The position numbers and the translations under genes were made by a program. The notes below the pieces were generated by a model. It was not told the DNA's origin. It saw only the letters and a program-made list of their open reading frames with translations, and made no database searches. Below are positions 1 to 9,371 of a stretch of DNA of 64,000 bases, one piece after another (the first letter of the stretch is position 1; each line of letters opens with the position of its first letter). This DNA is from Limnephilus marmoratus (lineage: Eukaryota; Arthropoda; Insecta; Trichoptera; Limnephilidae): assembly GCA_917880885.1 (NCBI GenBank), contig OU862919.1, positions 55,155,058 through 55,219,057 of the forward strand, read 5' to 3'.

Positions 1-53
1 CCTACCGATATTTTAGAATGTGCTCTAGAGTACAAAAAGGTTGGGAACCCCTG
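1..53. mobile_element. Right end of a hAT-like element, cut by the window edge
   Basis: The piece ends with AAAAAGGTTGGGAACCCCTG, whose reverse complement CAGGGGTTCCCAACC has the form of hAT-superfamily terminal repeats. Only this terminus lies in the window, so the 8-bp target duplication and any transposase cannot be checked. Confidence 0.45.
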
Positions 54-700
54 CGCTACAGCATAGCGTTTACATTACCAAGTTGGAAATTTGAAACGAG
101 CGCTTACCATGCGCTTATCACATATATGATCAGGAATCATTGGTTAACGTTTGTCAGATAAAGGGGTTTGTTTTACCTACCAGAATCAGACGAAATTCTC
201 GAGGGTAACTTGAATAAGTCATCACTGCCGAACGTCACACTTGCTTCTAAAATAAAGCATAATAATGTAATATTCGAAATAAAACAATTCATATTAGGTA
301 CGTAACGTAATATTCCGCATCACTATCGTTAATTGCTAAAACATTTCACAATAATAAGTAACGTAATGTTGGTATGTAATGAAAAATACCTAAGATTATT
401 GTATATTATCAGTAATTATTATGTACATAGCTACCTGAATCTGAAGATTTTGCAAATAGATCATCCAGTTTTTCCTCCATTTCATTAATTACGGCTCTTT
501 TATCCTCTGAAATTGGCGAACTTTCACTTGTACTACATATATTTTTATCTATAAAATAACAAAACACATTAAAAATCATAAACATAATAAAACAATAAGC
601 ATAATTATCATACTTATGTGAAAATCAACAAGAATTATTATTAAAATATCAGTGAAAAGCGTTTTTATAGAAATCATAACCTAAAATGTAATTTTACTTA
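54..700. other. AT-rich intergenic stretch
   Basis: No coding signal is seen. Bases 125-165 (GATCAGGAATCATTGGTTAA and the following bases) resemble one end of the palindromic MITE family found complete at 32071-32440 and partly at 51350-51640, so a short relic of that family is likely here. Confidence 0.4.
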
Positions 701-701
701 A

Positions 702-871
702 AAAAACATTTGGTAAATATCGGTTCGGACTGGCCACGATTATTACGAATAATTTTTAGAAAAACACTTTAGATTCGCCTTAATTACTTAAAAAGCAAAC
801 TTTTTATTATATAATAAAAATTATTCGTAATAAGCGTGGCCAGTCCGAACCGATAATCACCAAACATTTTT
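702..871. mobile_element. Palindromic MITE with arms of about 56 bp
   Basis: The left arm (702-758) and right arm (816-871) are near-perfect inverted copies. The core of each arm reads CGGTTCGGACTGGCCACG, followed by TATTACGAATAATTTTT. The centre is about 57 bp of AT-rich sequence with no coding potential. The structure is that of a short non-autonomous foldback/TIR element. I could not identify a convincing target duplication or assign a superfamily. Confidence 0.75.
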
Positions 872-1220
872 GGGATGTCATTGATTGTAATAATTCATTA
901 TGCAACACAATATTTAAGGTTATATGATAAAATCTTACCGTTAATTGAAGAATCCATTGATATTGCAATAATGGTACCTTCGCCAGCGCGACATTTTATA
1001 AAATGCGAAAGGAAAGGATTCATATGATCCACATCCACACACGAATCGGCGGCGCCATAAATATACCAAATACGAATCTAGCGCAAATATCAACTAAATC
1101 ACCGAGACAGTGTTGCCAACTTTATTTTGACCAATTCACTACCGTAACCCATCAGAAAACAACTAAATTTGGCTATCCCTCAAACCACCGTATTATGCCA
1201 GTAAGTTAATACCTAAATAT

Positions 1221-1606
1221 TATTTTTTTACAGTGACTACCGCACAAGAGTCCCAACTGTTCCCGTCTGGAGCCAGTGAGACTATGGCATTCCCAGTATG
1301 TTATGAGGCTGAAGGTAATGGATAGGGGAAGGAGGTGGGGAAGATGAAGGTTGGGAAGTACCTGGCTATTCGGATCTGGTCACTAAACACGGCCAAAGCC
1401 ATTTTCAAGCAACGTTTCAATTCTGAATGGTGGTCTTACACCAGGGCAATACTGAGAGTATCTTCCACTCTGGAACGTGCCGCAAATATACTATATATTA
1501 TTTTAAATGAATTAATTGTGAAATAACACAAATTAATCAAATAAAATTTGAGACCTGCGGATTGTGAGTCAATGGTCTTACTCCTGGACTATGTAGGCCG
1601 TATATT
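1221..1606 (-). mobile_element. tRNA-derived SINE, family 1, copy 1
   Basis: The minus strand carries a tRNA-like head at its 5' end (about 1545-1606, with TAGTCCAGGAGTAAGAC as A-box region), a body of about 300 bp and an A-rich tail (rc of 1221-1232). The same head, body and tail occur in the opposite orientation at 27530-27947, where the B box is better preserved. In this copy the B box is largely lost. The body happens to hold an open frame of about 60 codons antisense to the SINE (1335-1526). The differences from the other copy are mostly amino-acid-changing transitions, so I do not treat it as a gene. Confidence 0.72.
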
Positions 1607-2720
1607 GTAATTTATTTTTAAATTATTGTTTATTTTTGTTCATAATATTTTTTATAAAATACACCCAAACAACAATAAAACACCTTTTTATTATCTACTA
1701 CAATACAACTAGAGACAATGCTTTTGAAAAATAGTCACGCGTAAAGTAATTACCTAGGTACAGATCATTTTTTTAAATGAAAAACTTGTTAGATTTCTTA
1801 AATATGATAATATAATCCATTATAAAAATTACGTTCTACTAAAAAAACATTTAAACAAATTAATATAACTGTATGAAAAAACATATTAAATGAGTACCTA
1901 ATATATTTCTGAAATTTTTAGAAAACCCTGTATAGATATCATCACATTACAACTGACTATGCTTTCGGAACGCAAAAGACAAATACATAATTACGTAGCA
2001 AATATTTTATTTATTTAAGAAAAACTACATAAATGTGTATTAAAATACGAAATAATATAAAACTTGTAATAAAAACAAAAACAATTAACACAAAATTAAT
2101 AACGATATTATAAAAGCAATTCGTAAATCAATCTTCAATTTTAAAAAAGGGCGCGAATAGCCGGTAAATATTATAATATAATGTCTGTTCTTCTAACAGT
2201 CCACCGCGAGCGCTTGACAGTCTGGCTACCTATGTAGGAATACAACATATTATAACATTCCGGCAAACATATAACATATCGCAAAAAGATTCAATCTGAC
2301 ATAGCAATGTCATGCGATAATAGATTTTGAGGAATTTAACCATTGAGTTCAATATCGCAAAGCATTGATAAACGACTTGGAGTTTGAATGATATTGTATG
2401 ACGAGAACATCCGGCAACGTCGCATGCCGTGATGTTATAGATGCGATAAAAAGTGTACCCAATTGATGTTCTAAGTATGGATGAATATTTACTGATAAAA
2501 AACGCATTCCGGAGCATTAACGGTCCACGTAAAAATGTCATTTATTCACTCAAAAATTTTTTTTACACCGTTCGACTCGTCTCATCGAGTTTGATATGAT
2601 GGACTTAAAAAAAAAAAACGATGAGCCACTAAGTGCCCAAATGAGCCAGTAAGTCGAAATGATCAAGAAGTTCCGGTAATTAAAGGACGCTTTGAGCCAC
2701 TAAATGCCGTAACATAAACC
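1607..2720. other. AT-rich intergenic stretch with no gene seen
   Basis: No convincing protein or RNA gene is seen. At about 2615-2720 the motifs CCACTAAGTGCCC, CCAGTAAGTCG and CCACTAAATGCCG recur. They resemble the AAGTGCC motifs near the ends of the DNA transposon at 7683-23396, so a related relic may lie here. A (TA)n microsatellite follows at about 2722-2743. Confidence 0.4.
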
Positions 2721-2743
2721 TATATATATATATATATATAATA

Positions 2744-2940
2744 TACAAAAAAACAAATACATATAATATATAATATTGATGGTAACAATACCTCCCTAAT
2801 TGAGAAATTCTCGTGTTTAGGGAGGGAGCACTATCAGATTGACAGTACTATACATACTTGACAGTTGTTATACATAGAAAAAATATTAGTTGGCATTTTG
2901 GTTCACAGTGGAAAATATAAGTTGGCACATCTTTTTACAC
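2744..2940 (-). mobile_element. LINE 3' UTR fragment with terminal hairpin
   Basis: This stretch closely matches the 3' UTR of the minus-strand LINE at 42050-42911, including the repeated ATAAGTTGGCA motif and the hairpin at 2796-2834. The hairpin's outer arms are CCTCCCTAA and TTAGGGAGG, and its inner arms GAGAA and TTCTC. No RT coding remains. The copy is 5'-truncated at about 2940, where Harbinger-like sequence begins. Confidence 0.65.
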
Positions 2941-3220
2941 TTTCCATTTTACAACAAACCTAAGGGCTCTTTCAATTTAGACGTTTCGAGTCGGACCGCT
3001 GCCGCACGTTTACCGTTAACATGTAATTTTGGTGATTTCCATAATCTTTACCCTAGGTTAAAAATAGATCCAAGCAATTTTTTTAATTATTTAAGAATGT
3101 CTAGAGAATGTTTCTATGAATAACTTGAATTAGTTAAAACTAAAATTCAACGGCAAGAAACTATATTCAGACATACCATATCAGCTGAAGAAAGACTACT
3201 GATAACATTGATTAATATTT
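2941..3220 (+). pseudogene. PIF/Harbinger transposase relic
   Basis: The frame starting with YNKPKGSF and running through HNLYPRLKIDPSNFFNYLRM resembles the N-terminal half of Harbinger nucleases, where a 'FRMS...F..LL..V...' segment precedes 'I...ERL..TL'. An in-frame TAA at 3121-3123 sits in place of one residue. The same frame continues beyond it (LELVKTKIQRQ, then ISAEERLLITL) and loses similarity at about 3216. Catalytic DDE residues are absent, so this is a truncated, inactivated relic. Assignment rests on motif recognition only. Confidence 0.6.
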
Positions 3221-3429
3221 CATTTATAATTCTTCCACGTTTATATCATCCATTTTTAACAAACAATAAACATGAAAATTCGATGAAATTAGCTCTCACA
3301 TCTTCTCATCGCACTATTCAACAGCGAAATGAACACGTGGAGCTTGCGACGTTGCCGTCCTGTCGTCCTGGGTTAAAAATTGCAAAAAGTTGGTCACGTA
3401 GTATGGGTACATTCCCTTACATAAAATAA

Positions 3430-3966
3430 TTCACGGCCATCTTGATATTTCATTGTGTCTTAGCAACATTGATATAAATGTTCCCAATTCCCATTGCTTA
3501 AGACGCCATAATATGTTTCACCTGAATACATTTAAAAACAATATCGCCTATTTTAGCCCTCTGACCCAAATGTGTCGACAGTATAATAAGATAGAGTGTG
3601 CTGAAGTAGATATTTTTGTCGATAATTTATATGGATTCAAAAAAAATGCTCTGCGATTGCTGAAAAATATTTGCTAAATTATTATGTATCATTTTTGTCT
3701 CTAATTATTAATTACGTCTCTTATCTTGCCTCTTTTTAATTGTTATTTGAGTAAACTTTGATTTTTTTTTACATTCTGTATGTCTAACCGTTTTTTGTTT
3801 AATTTTATCTAATTTTTATTTTAAGTGTTCCAAAATTAATTATTGTATTATTTGGCTAATTGATTGTATATAAATTTGTACTTTATCTTATTTGTATAAT
3901 TAACTGGGTTGTTCTCACCTGTGTGTGAACAAACTGTAAAAACGCAGTATAAATAAATAAATAAAA
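3430..3966 (+). mobile_element. 5'-truncated LINE, RT C-terminus plus 3' UTR
   Basis: The frame ending at 3677 (NIAYFSPLTQMCRQYNK, then DIFVDNLYGFKK) matches the C-terminal tail of Jockey/CR1-like reverse transcriptases, where 'Y.SPL.RM...YN' is typical. It is followed by a 3' UTR of about 270 bp containing a hairpin (GTTGTTC near 3908 pairing with GAACAAAC), and a TAAATAAATAAATAAAA tail at about 3948-3966. No RT palm or endonuclease remains. The frame just upstream (3208-3429) is not clearly assignable. Confidence 0.6.
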
Positions 3967-4760
3967 AGTCATTTGTGAAAAAAGTCAGTTAGAATATTGT
4001 CCAACTGACGAATGTGACATGTCCATTGTCCAAGTGACGAATTGGGTAAGTATTACGGTTGAAGTCCCATTACACTACGAAGGACGCTGCCATGTATGGC
4101 TCTATGGGGTTATCATATTATCTCTTGCTCATTTTATCAATGGCATAATTTGCGTGAAAAATAATCATGGCAAATATTTTTTTTGGGGGAGATTCAAACT
4201 TCATACTCCATCATCGTTGTCAGGATTCTGAATATTATATAAAAGCCCTCGCTGGTTTTCTTTATAAAATTGATAAAGATTAAGCAATTTCAGGCAACTT
4301 CCCACACCTTTCCTTCGCCCGCCGCCCGCCGCGCGCCGCTTCGACTTATCTATCAAACCATCTGTCATTTTCTTTTTTACAAATCCAATCACGTTTCCTC
4401 CAGAAGGCGGTTACGCGGGATTAGATTAAATTCAAACATTTATTTTATCGGGATATCAATGAATACGTTCCCGTATTTACATACCGTACACAAATCGGGA
4501 AACGCCGCTAGGAGGAATTAAAGATATTTGTTGAAATGCTTGCATTTAAAACCGTTCCGATCTGAAACAGTCACCATGGCGGTATATTCGTTTGGAATTC
4601 AATGATTTCGTCCAAACGTGTTCTCCGTAAACTTAGGCATTTATGTAACCATTTCATTATTTTAAATATTTTTTTCACACTACGTAGATAATTACATGAC
4701 TATTTTTTATTAATACCATAACTTTATTTCCCGACATTTTTAGATAATGTAGACCTCACT
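3967..4760. other. Intergenic stretch with no gene seen
   Basis: No motif is recognised. Short open frames at 4201-4521 overlap on both strands and have low-complexity composition. A short GC-rich patch lies at 4315-4345. An imperfect local duplication (GTCCAACTGACGAATGTG and GTCCAAGTGACGAATTGG) lies at 3995-4045. Confidence 0.35.
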
Positions 4761-4765
4761 GGGTG

Positions 4766-4804
4766 CCCACACTGCCTACTGCCCACTGCCCACTGCCCAC
4801 TGCT
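4766..4804. repeat. Heptanucleotide tandem repeat (CACTGCC)n
   Basis: About five consecutive copies of the 7-bp unit CACTGCC, with single-base variants. No function is implied. Confidence 0.85.
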
Positions 4805-5380
4805 CACCTGTGCTGGACCAAGTTACAATTTTATAAAATTCAGTAAAATTTTATAAAATTCTGAATATTTTAAGTATTGTTAAAATGAAAATGGAATAAG
4901 GAAATTAAATGAAATGAAATAAAATAAAATAGTAAAAACGGTTGTGAAAAAAGGCAATATATTATTGAAGAGAGAGATATGTAGATAGAGAGATTCTGGG
5001 TAAGTCAAACTACTTACTATAAATAATGCAACAACTGAACACTGTCGGTAATGTAAACAGTCGTATTCTTGATTTAGTTTCTTGCAGCGAACCCATTGTT
5101 ACCGTAAAGCTTTAGAAGAGCCTGAAGACGTTTACCACACTCCTCCCGATATTATTATTCCATTTCTTAACAAAAACTATCAAAAATGTCGAGTCATCTT
5201 ATGACTTGTGTAAAGCTAATTTTCCACTTCTGATAAATTAAATACAACAAACTGATCCTTTCTGGAAAACACACATGTTAAAAATAATGCAAATAAATTT
5301 TATTTTAAATAATTTTATTTTTTCTAAATGACGTTTTTACAAATTTTGAACAACATTAGATGTGAGCTACATCTACCGGA
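4805..5380. other. AT-rich intergenic stretch
   Basis: No gene is seen. The TTTTATAAAATTC motif is repeated at 4830-4862, and A/T-rich simple sequence follows around 4900-4945. Confidence 0.35.
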
Positions 5381-5460
5381 GGAGGTAGCAAAACACGGCA
5401 TAACACCCCAAAACAAATAACGAAAATGCTTTTGGCCGTGAAAATCTTAAAACTTATCTA
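5380..5460 (+). repeat. Fragment matching the Penelope-like 3' region
   Basis: Around 75 bp (GGAGGTAGCAAAACACGGC through GGCCGTGAAAATCTT) match the reverse complement of 37306-37395, the 3' UTR of the Penelope-like element. It is therefore likely a short 5'-truncated copy of that family. Confidence 0.6.
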
Positions 5461-5759
5461 ACTAAAATTTTTCATTTTCCAGCTGGCCAATCCATGTTTC
5501 TATACCTTAAATATTATTTTCTGTGCGATTTCAATAGGATCGAGAGATTGTTTGTTATCTCCTTACTCTATTGTAGATTGGCATAGTGCCAAATACTACT
5601 CTTATATTGTTTTCAGATGAGCATGTACCTACTTGTAATGCGAAAGAAACCTACGTGCACTTCTCAGATTTTAAGAAAATAGTTTATTAATTTGACCAAA
5701 TTTCCAATATTTCTTAAAAATCAAACAATTGCAATATACATGCACAAACAGTTAAAAAC

Positions 5760-6385
5760 CAGCTTCACGGATTTTTGCTGCTAGGCCCTGCGGGTGGCCT
5801 TGGTACGGCTTCGCCCATTTTAAGCATTGGTGACCATTTCATAAATCTGATAGGAATTGGTTCCAGAAATAGCCGGTTCCTCTGAAAAATAACCTCAGGC
5901 GATCCAGTGACAGCTAGTCACCGGGAAAAAGTAGCCGCGACAGGCAACGACGTCATATATAATATACGGACGTGTAGTATTATTATTCACACTGCCAGTT
6001 TCAATATTTCAATCTACCAGAGACCAAATGGGAAAATTATTCATCGACTCCAGATATTTTCATATCAGAGGGTTCGGCTCTGTGGAACTCCTAATTGGAC
6101 CTATGAATCCCGCTAATCCCTCAATATAAATATTAAAAAAATCTTTTGTAGTCCTACATGTATTTAAAATGACTGATTTTTGCATTTTTATATATAAATT
6201 CATTGGCAAATCTAATATGCCTAAATTTTGAATGAAATAGATAGGTATAATGCCAGTAGCCGAAATAACAAGTGGTAATATTTTTACAGTCTGAGAATGC
6301 CAAATTCTTTTAATCTCATTTCCTAAATCTGTATATTTTCTTATTTTTTCAGAAACAGATTTTTAAATATTTTTACGCACCAGAT
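5760..6385 (-). mobile_element. LINE RT C-terminus and 3' UTR, tandem fragment 1
   Basis: On the minus strand, 6385-5995 reads as the C-terminus of a non-LTR reverse transcriptase: a KYTDLGNEIKRIWH-type segment, then PLVISATGIIP, then MQKSVILNTCRTT. This matches the 'KY.DL..EI.R.W...PVVI.A.G..P' tail of insect LINE ORF2 proteins. A single in-frame stop interrupts the end. Bases 5760-5995 resemble its 3' UTR. There is no RT palm, and the copy is 5'-truncated. Confidence 0.62.
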
Positions 6386-6412
6386 TTAAATGTCCGGGTT
6401 AAATTTTCCCCC

Positions 6413-6437
6413 AAAAAAAAAAAAAAAAAAAAAAAAA
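6413..6437. repeat. Poly(A) run between tandem LINE fragments
   Basis: An uninterrupted A run of more than 20 bases separates the two LINE fragments. It could be a degraded tail or simple-sequence expansion. Confidence 0.7.
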
Positions 6438-6547
6438 GAAGGAAAAACTAAACCCTTTCATACACTTCCCCAAATGATCATCTAGTGAATCCACGTTATG
6501 CAATTGCACTATATAAGTATTATAAATACAAAACAATACAAGAACAA

Positions 6548-6925
6548 CATGTCAACCTACTAGAGACCAAATGGGAATATAATTCACCGACTCCAGATAT
6601 TTTCATATCAGAGGGTTCGGCTCTGTGGCATTTCTAATTGAACCTATAAATCCTACTGATCCCTCAATATAAATATTTAAAAAATCTTTTGTAATCCTAC
6701 ATGTATTTAAAATTACTGCTTTTTGCATTTTTATATACAAATTCTTTGACAAATCTAATATGCTTAAATTTTGAATCAGATTCCTAGGTATTATGCCAGT
6801 GGCCGAAATAACAAATGGTAATATTTTTATAGTCCGAGAATGCCAAATTCTTTTAATCTCATTTCCTAAATCTGTGTATTTTCTAATTTTTTCAGAAACA
6901 GTTTTTTGAATATTACTACTAACAT
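6548..6925 (-). mobile_element. LINE RT C-terminus, tandem fragment 2
   Basis: This is a second direct copy of about 370 bp of the preceding fragment (5997-6370), in the same orientation, with scattered substitutions and small indels. The encoded 'ATG..P' and 'MQK' segments are shared. Its 3' UTR is missing. The pair may be a local duplication or two truncated insertions of one family. Confidence 0.62.
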
Positions 6926-7682
6926 TATTATTGTCTTACCTTGTTTCACAATTTTTCAACATTCTCAATGCATATTGTGCAAAAGCATGTACGAACATGA
7001 AAAACTTCCCGAGTGCTTATAAAAACAAAAACTTTCAGTATTATGTTCTGGAATTTGTTAGAAAGAATCGACTATCATTAGCTAAAAGCTTACAAATTGA
7101 GACCTGAGAAGGTTTTTACGGTGCTCCTGGCATTATTTGTACCCGTCGGCTCATGAATAGGCGCAATTTGTAAATGTAATGTTCATTTTATAAATATAAC
7201 ATAAACTTGAGAGCATTGTGTCAACGGTGGCGTTGTCAGGTGAGTTGCCGTGAATGAGAAAGTCGAATAATCCGAAAGCTAGTTTGATAAATGAACAAAA
7301 AAATATAATTCACTCGCCAATCTTAGATATGTTCAAGCCAAGTTCAAATATTTTGAGACCATAAAAATACTGAATTATGCTAGAAAAAAACCCTGAGTCA
7401 TGATTCGGGAATAACTTCACTTAACTTCAGTCAGATTTAAAGAATGGAGTAATTGGGGAAACTTTAAATAGGTTATTAGTATATAAGTATTAAAAAAAAT
7501 CCGACATATTACTCGGAAATCAATAAGGTAATAAAAATAAAAGCAATACGTTTTTCATCATAATAACTTTTCTAGAAATAATTTAAATATATCGTTTGTT
7601 AGTGGTCTAACCACAATTTGATAATACCTTCAGAATGCGAAATAATAATAGTCACCCATAATAATAATTACGTAGCAGATAC
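6926..7682. other. AT-rich intergenic stretch with no gene seen
   Basis: No recognisable protein, RNA or repeat structure is seen. It lies immediately left of the inverted-repeat terminus starting at 7683. Confidence 0.35.
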
Positions 7683-7945
7683 TCCAGTCAAAATAGACGA
7701 AAAAAGGTGCTGACCTCACATTAATTCTTAAAAAGCTGAATTTTTGTATAAGTCTTGAATACGTCTTTACGAATGCTATGTCGAAAGTCGCCATCGATCC
7801 CGCTCTGGCAAGGTTTTTTTTTCGAGGTCAAAGGTCACATTTTTTGGTTTTTTACGTATATCTCTGAAACAGTAAGAGCTATCGAAAAAAAGATTGAGTA
7901 AAAGTTTGTAGATCGTAAAATTCTCTACAAAAATGATATCAATAC
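7683..7945 (+). repeat. Left TIR of the outer DNA transposon (outer part)
   Basis: This is the inverted counterpart of 23150-23396. It carries a perfect AGGTCA-A-AGGTCA direct repeat at 7825-7837, also present in the right TIR. It is interrupted at 7945 by the 7946-9140 element, and the remaining inner part of the TIR resumes at 9141. Confidence 0.78.
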
Positions 7946-9140
7946 TTTTTTCTCTACGAAACACCGTTCTCGATTTATCGTGATTTCAAACCTAGAAAAT
8001 ACGAATATGCACGTATGTGGCCAGTATACATCTTCGGGTCATCCATTTGAAGAAAAAATATTGGAATATTGGTTTTTGTGACTCATACGTGGAAAATACA
8101 CAATTCTGAGTAAATCAACGTCCATCCCTAATTCATTAGTCGGTTGGCCTTGAGTAATGTCTGCCTGTTACTGCCGGCGCACACCTGCATTTTTGGGATT
8201 TTCCATAGGAACCGGCGTAAACCTGCATTTTTCGGATTTTATATCTTCAGTATGTTCGTAGACACTTCAGTCACAACGTTACCATAGCATTTGATGGTTA
8301 TACTGATTGCATGAAAAATATCAAAGCTGCAGAACAACGTCGTCGAGCTACAAAAACATCTTCATCGTCTGACATAGTTTTTGATCGATCAATGACTGTT
8401 CCAATAAACCAACAACAATTTCTCGCTAATGTTCACAATAAAACTCGCTTGATTTCGATGTTGTGTGAAGAATTCGCAGCTGCCAAAATTCTTGTGAAAC
8501 AAGCTAATAATGATGCTGATGTCCTCATTATTGAAACCGCAATAGATCAATTCAGTAGAAACAATATAACTATTGTTGTTGGAGAAGATGTAGATTTATT
8601 AATAATACTGACTGCACGAACACCAAGTGATAAGATCATTTACTTTTTAAAACCTGGGAAAGCTCAAATTCAAACAAAAATATATTAGTCACAAAGTTTA
8701 ACTGCATATCCAAAATGTCGAGCTTATATTTTATTCTTACATGCGATAACTGGCTGTGATACGACATCAGCAATTTTCAAAAGGGGAAAAACTGCAGTAT
8801 TTAAATTGTTTGAAAAACGTAATGATTTGATAGATAACGCAGAAGTATTTAAAAACATCATCTCTTCAGCACCAATTTTACCTTTTTACCTGAAAAGTGC
8901 CTTTAAAAATTGTAATTTCGAAAAAAGGCATTTATCTTTTTTACTTGTACTATCGTGTAGAATCTCCTCCCGAAGTTAGTGCACTTTACCCCCGGACACC
9001 CTGTATCGTGGAGTATTCCTACTGGGGAAACCACATTTAAAAAAAACGCCAAGTACACTACTCAAAGGTGGTGCGGAAATGTGTGCATACCTACGGTCTG
9101 AAATCGCGATAATTCAGAACGGTGCTTCGTAGAGAAAATG
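7946..9140. mobile_element. 1.2-kb TIR element inserted in the left TIR
   Basis: The ends are inverted repeats of about 46 bp: TTTTCTCTACGAAACACCG on the left and, on the complement of the right end, TTTTCTCTACGAAGCACCG, followed on each side by a CG(T/C)GATTTCA block. AATAC occurs directly before (7941-7945) and after (9141-9145), consistent with a 5-bp TSD. The uninterrupted right TIR of the outer transposon shows the pre-insertion arrangement. No transposase is recognised. Its cargo is a PIN/FEN-like coding fragment (8251-8979). The bases around 8988-9003 end in ACACCCTGTATC, which resembles another element's terminus, so the interior may itself be composite. Confidence 0.66.
8251..8979 (+). 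pseudogene. PIN/FEN1-like nuclease family fragment, one in-frame stop
   Basis: One frame stays open from 8251 apart from a TAG at 8686-8688. Before that stop it reads VTIAFDGYTDCMKNIKAAEQ, then DVLIIETAI and VVGEDVDLLIIL. After it comes LHAITGCDTTSAIFKRGK. The GCDTT...GK block mirrors the 'GCDY...GIG' helix-hairpin segment of FEN1/XPG nucleases, and the D/E-rich segments suit a PIN-like metal site; I recall similar uncharacterised proteins in insects and cnidarians. TTTTATATCTTCAG directly before 8251 looks like a splice acceptor, so this may be an internal exon. It sits wholly within a TIR element, suggesting capture of a gene fragment. Alternatively the family could itself be transposon-encoded. 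Confidence 0.55.
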
Positions 9141-9371
9141 AATACGTGTATTAATTAAGGCGCTAAGTGCCCAAAAAATCGAAAACGATGTTTTTACAGA
9201 AATGTATTCTATGTACCGATGCCAATAACCCTAAATAGGATTCAAGTGCCTCAGGCAGTTCAAAAAAATACAATAAATTGATGAAGTCTGGCATCGCTGT
9301 AACTCCGTTGGTATGTTATCTTTTAAAATGGTTTAAGTGCCACAACAGTGTTCATTGACATTCCATATAAA

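Noticed and set aside
1335..1526. Open frame shared with 27629-27955 (FKQRFNSEWWSY-type peptide), apparently conserved protein
   Set aside because: It lies antisense within a SINE. The two copies differ mainly by amino-acid-changing transitions at CpG-like sites, which is neutral decay and not protein conservation.
4201..4521. Overlapping frames on both strands as a small gene
   Set aside because: They overlap in antisense around a short GC-rich patch and show no recognisable motif.
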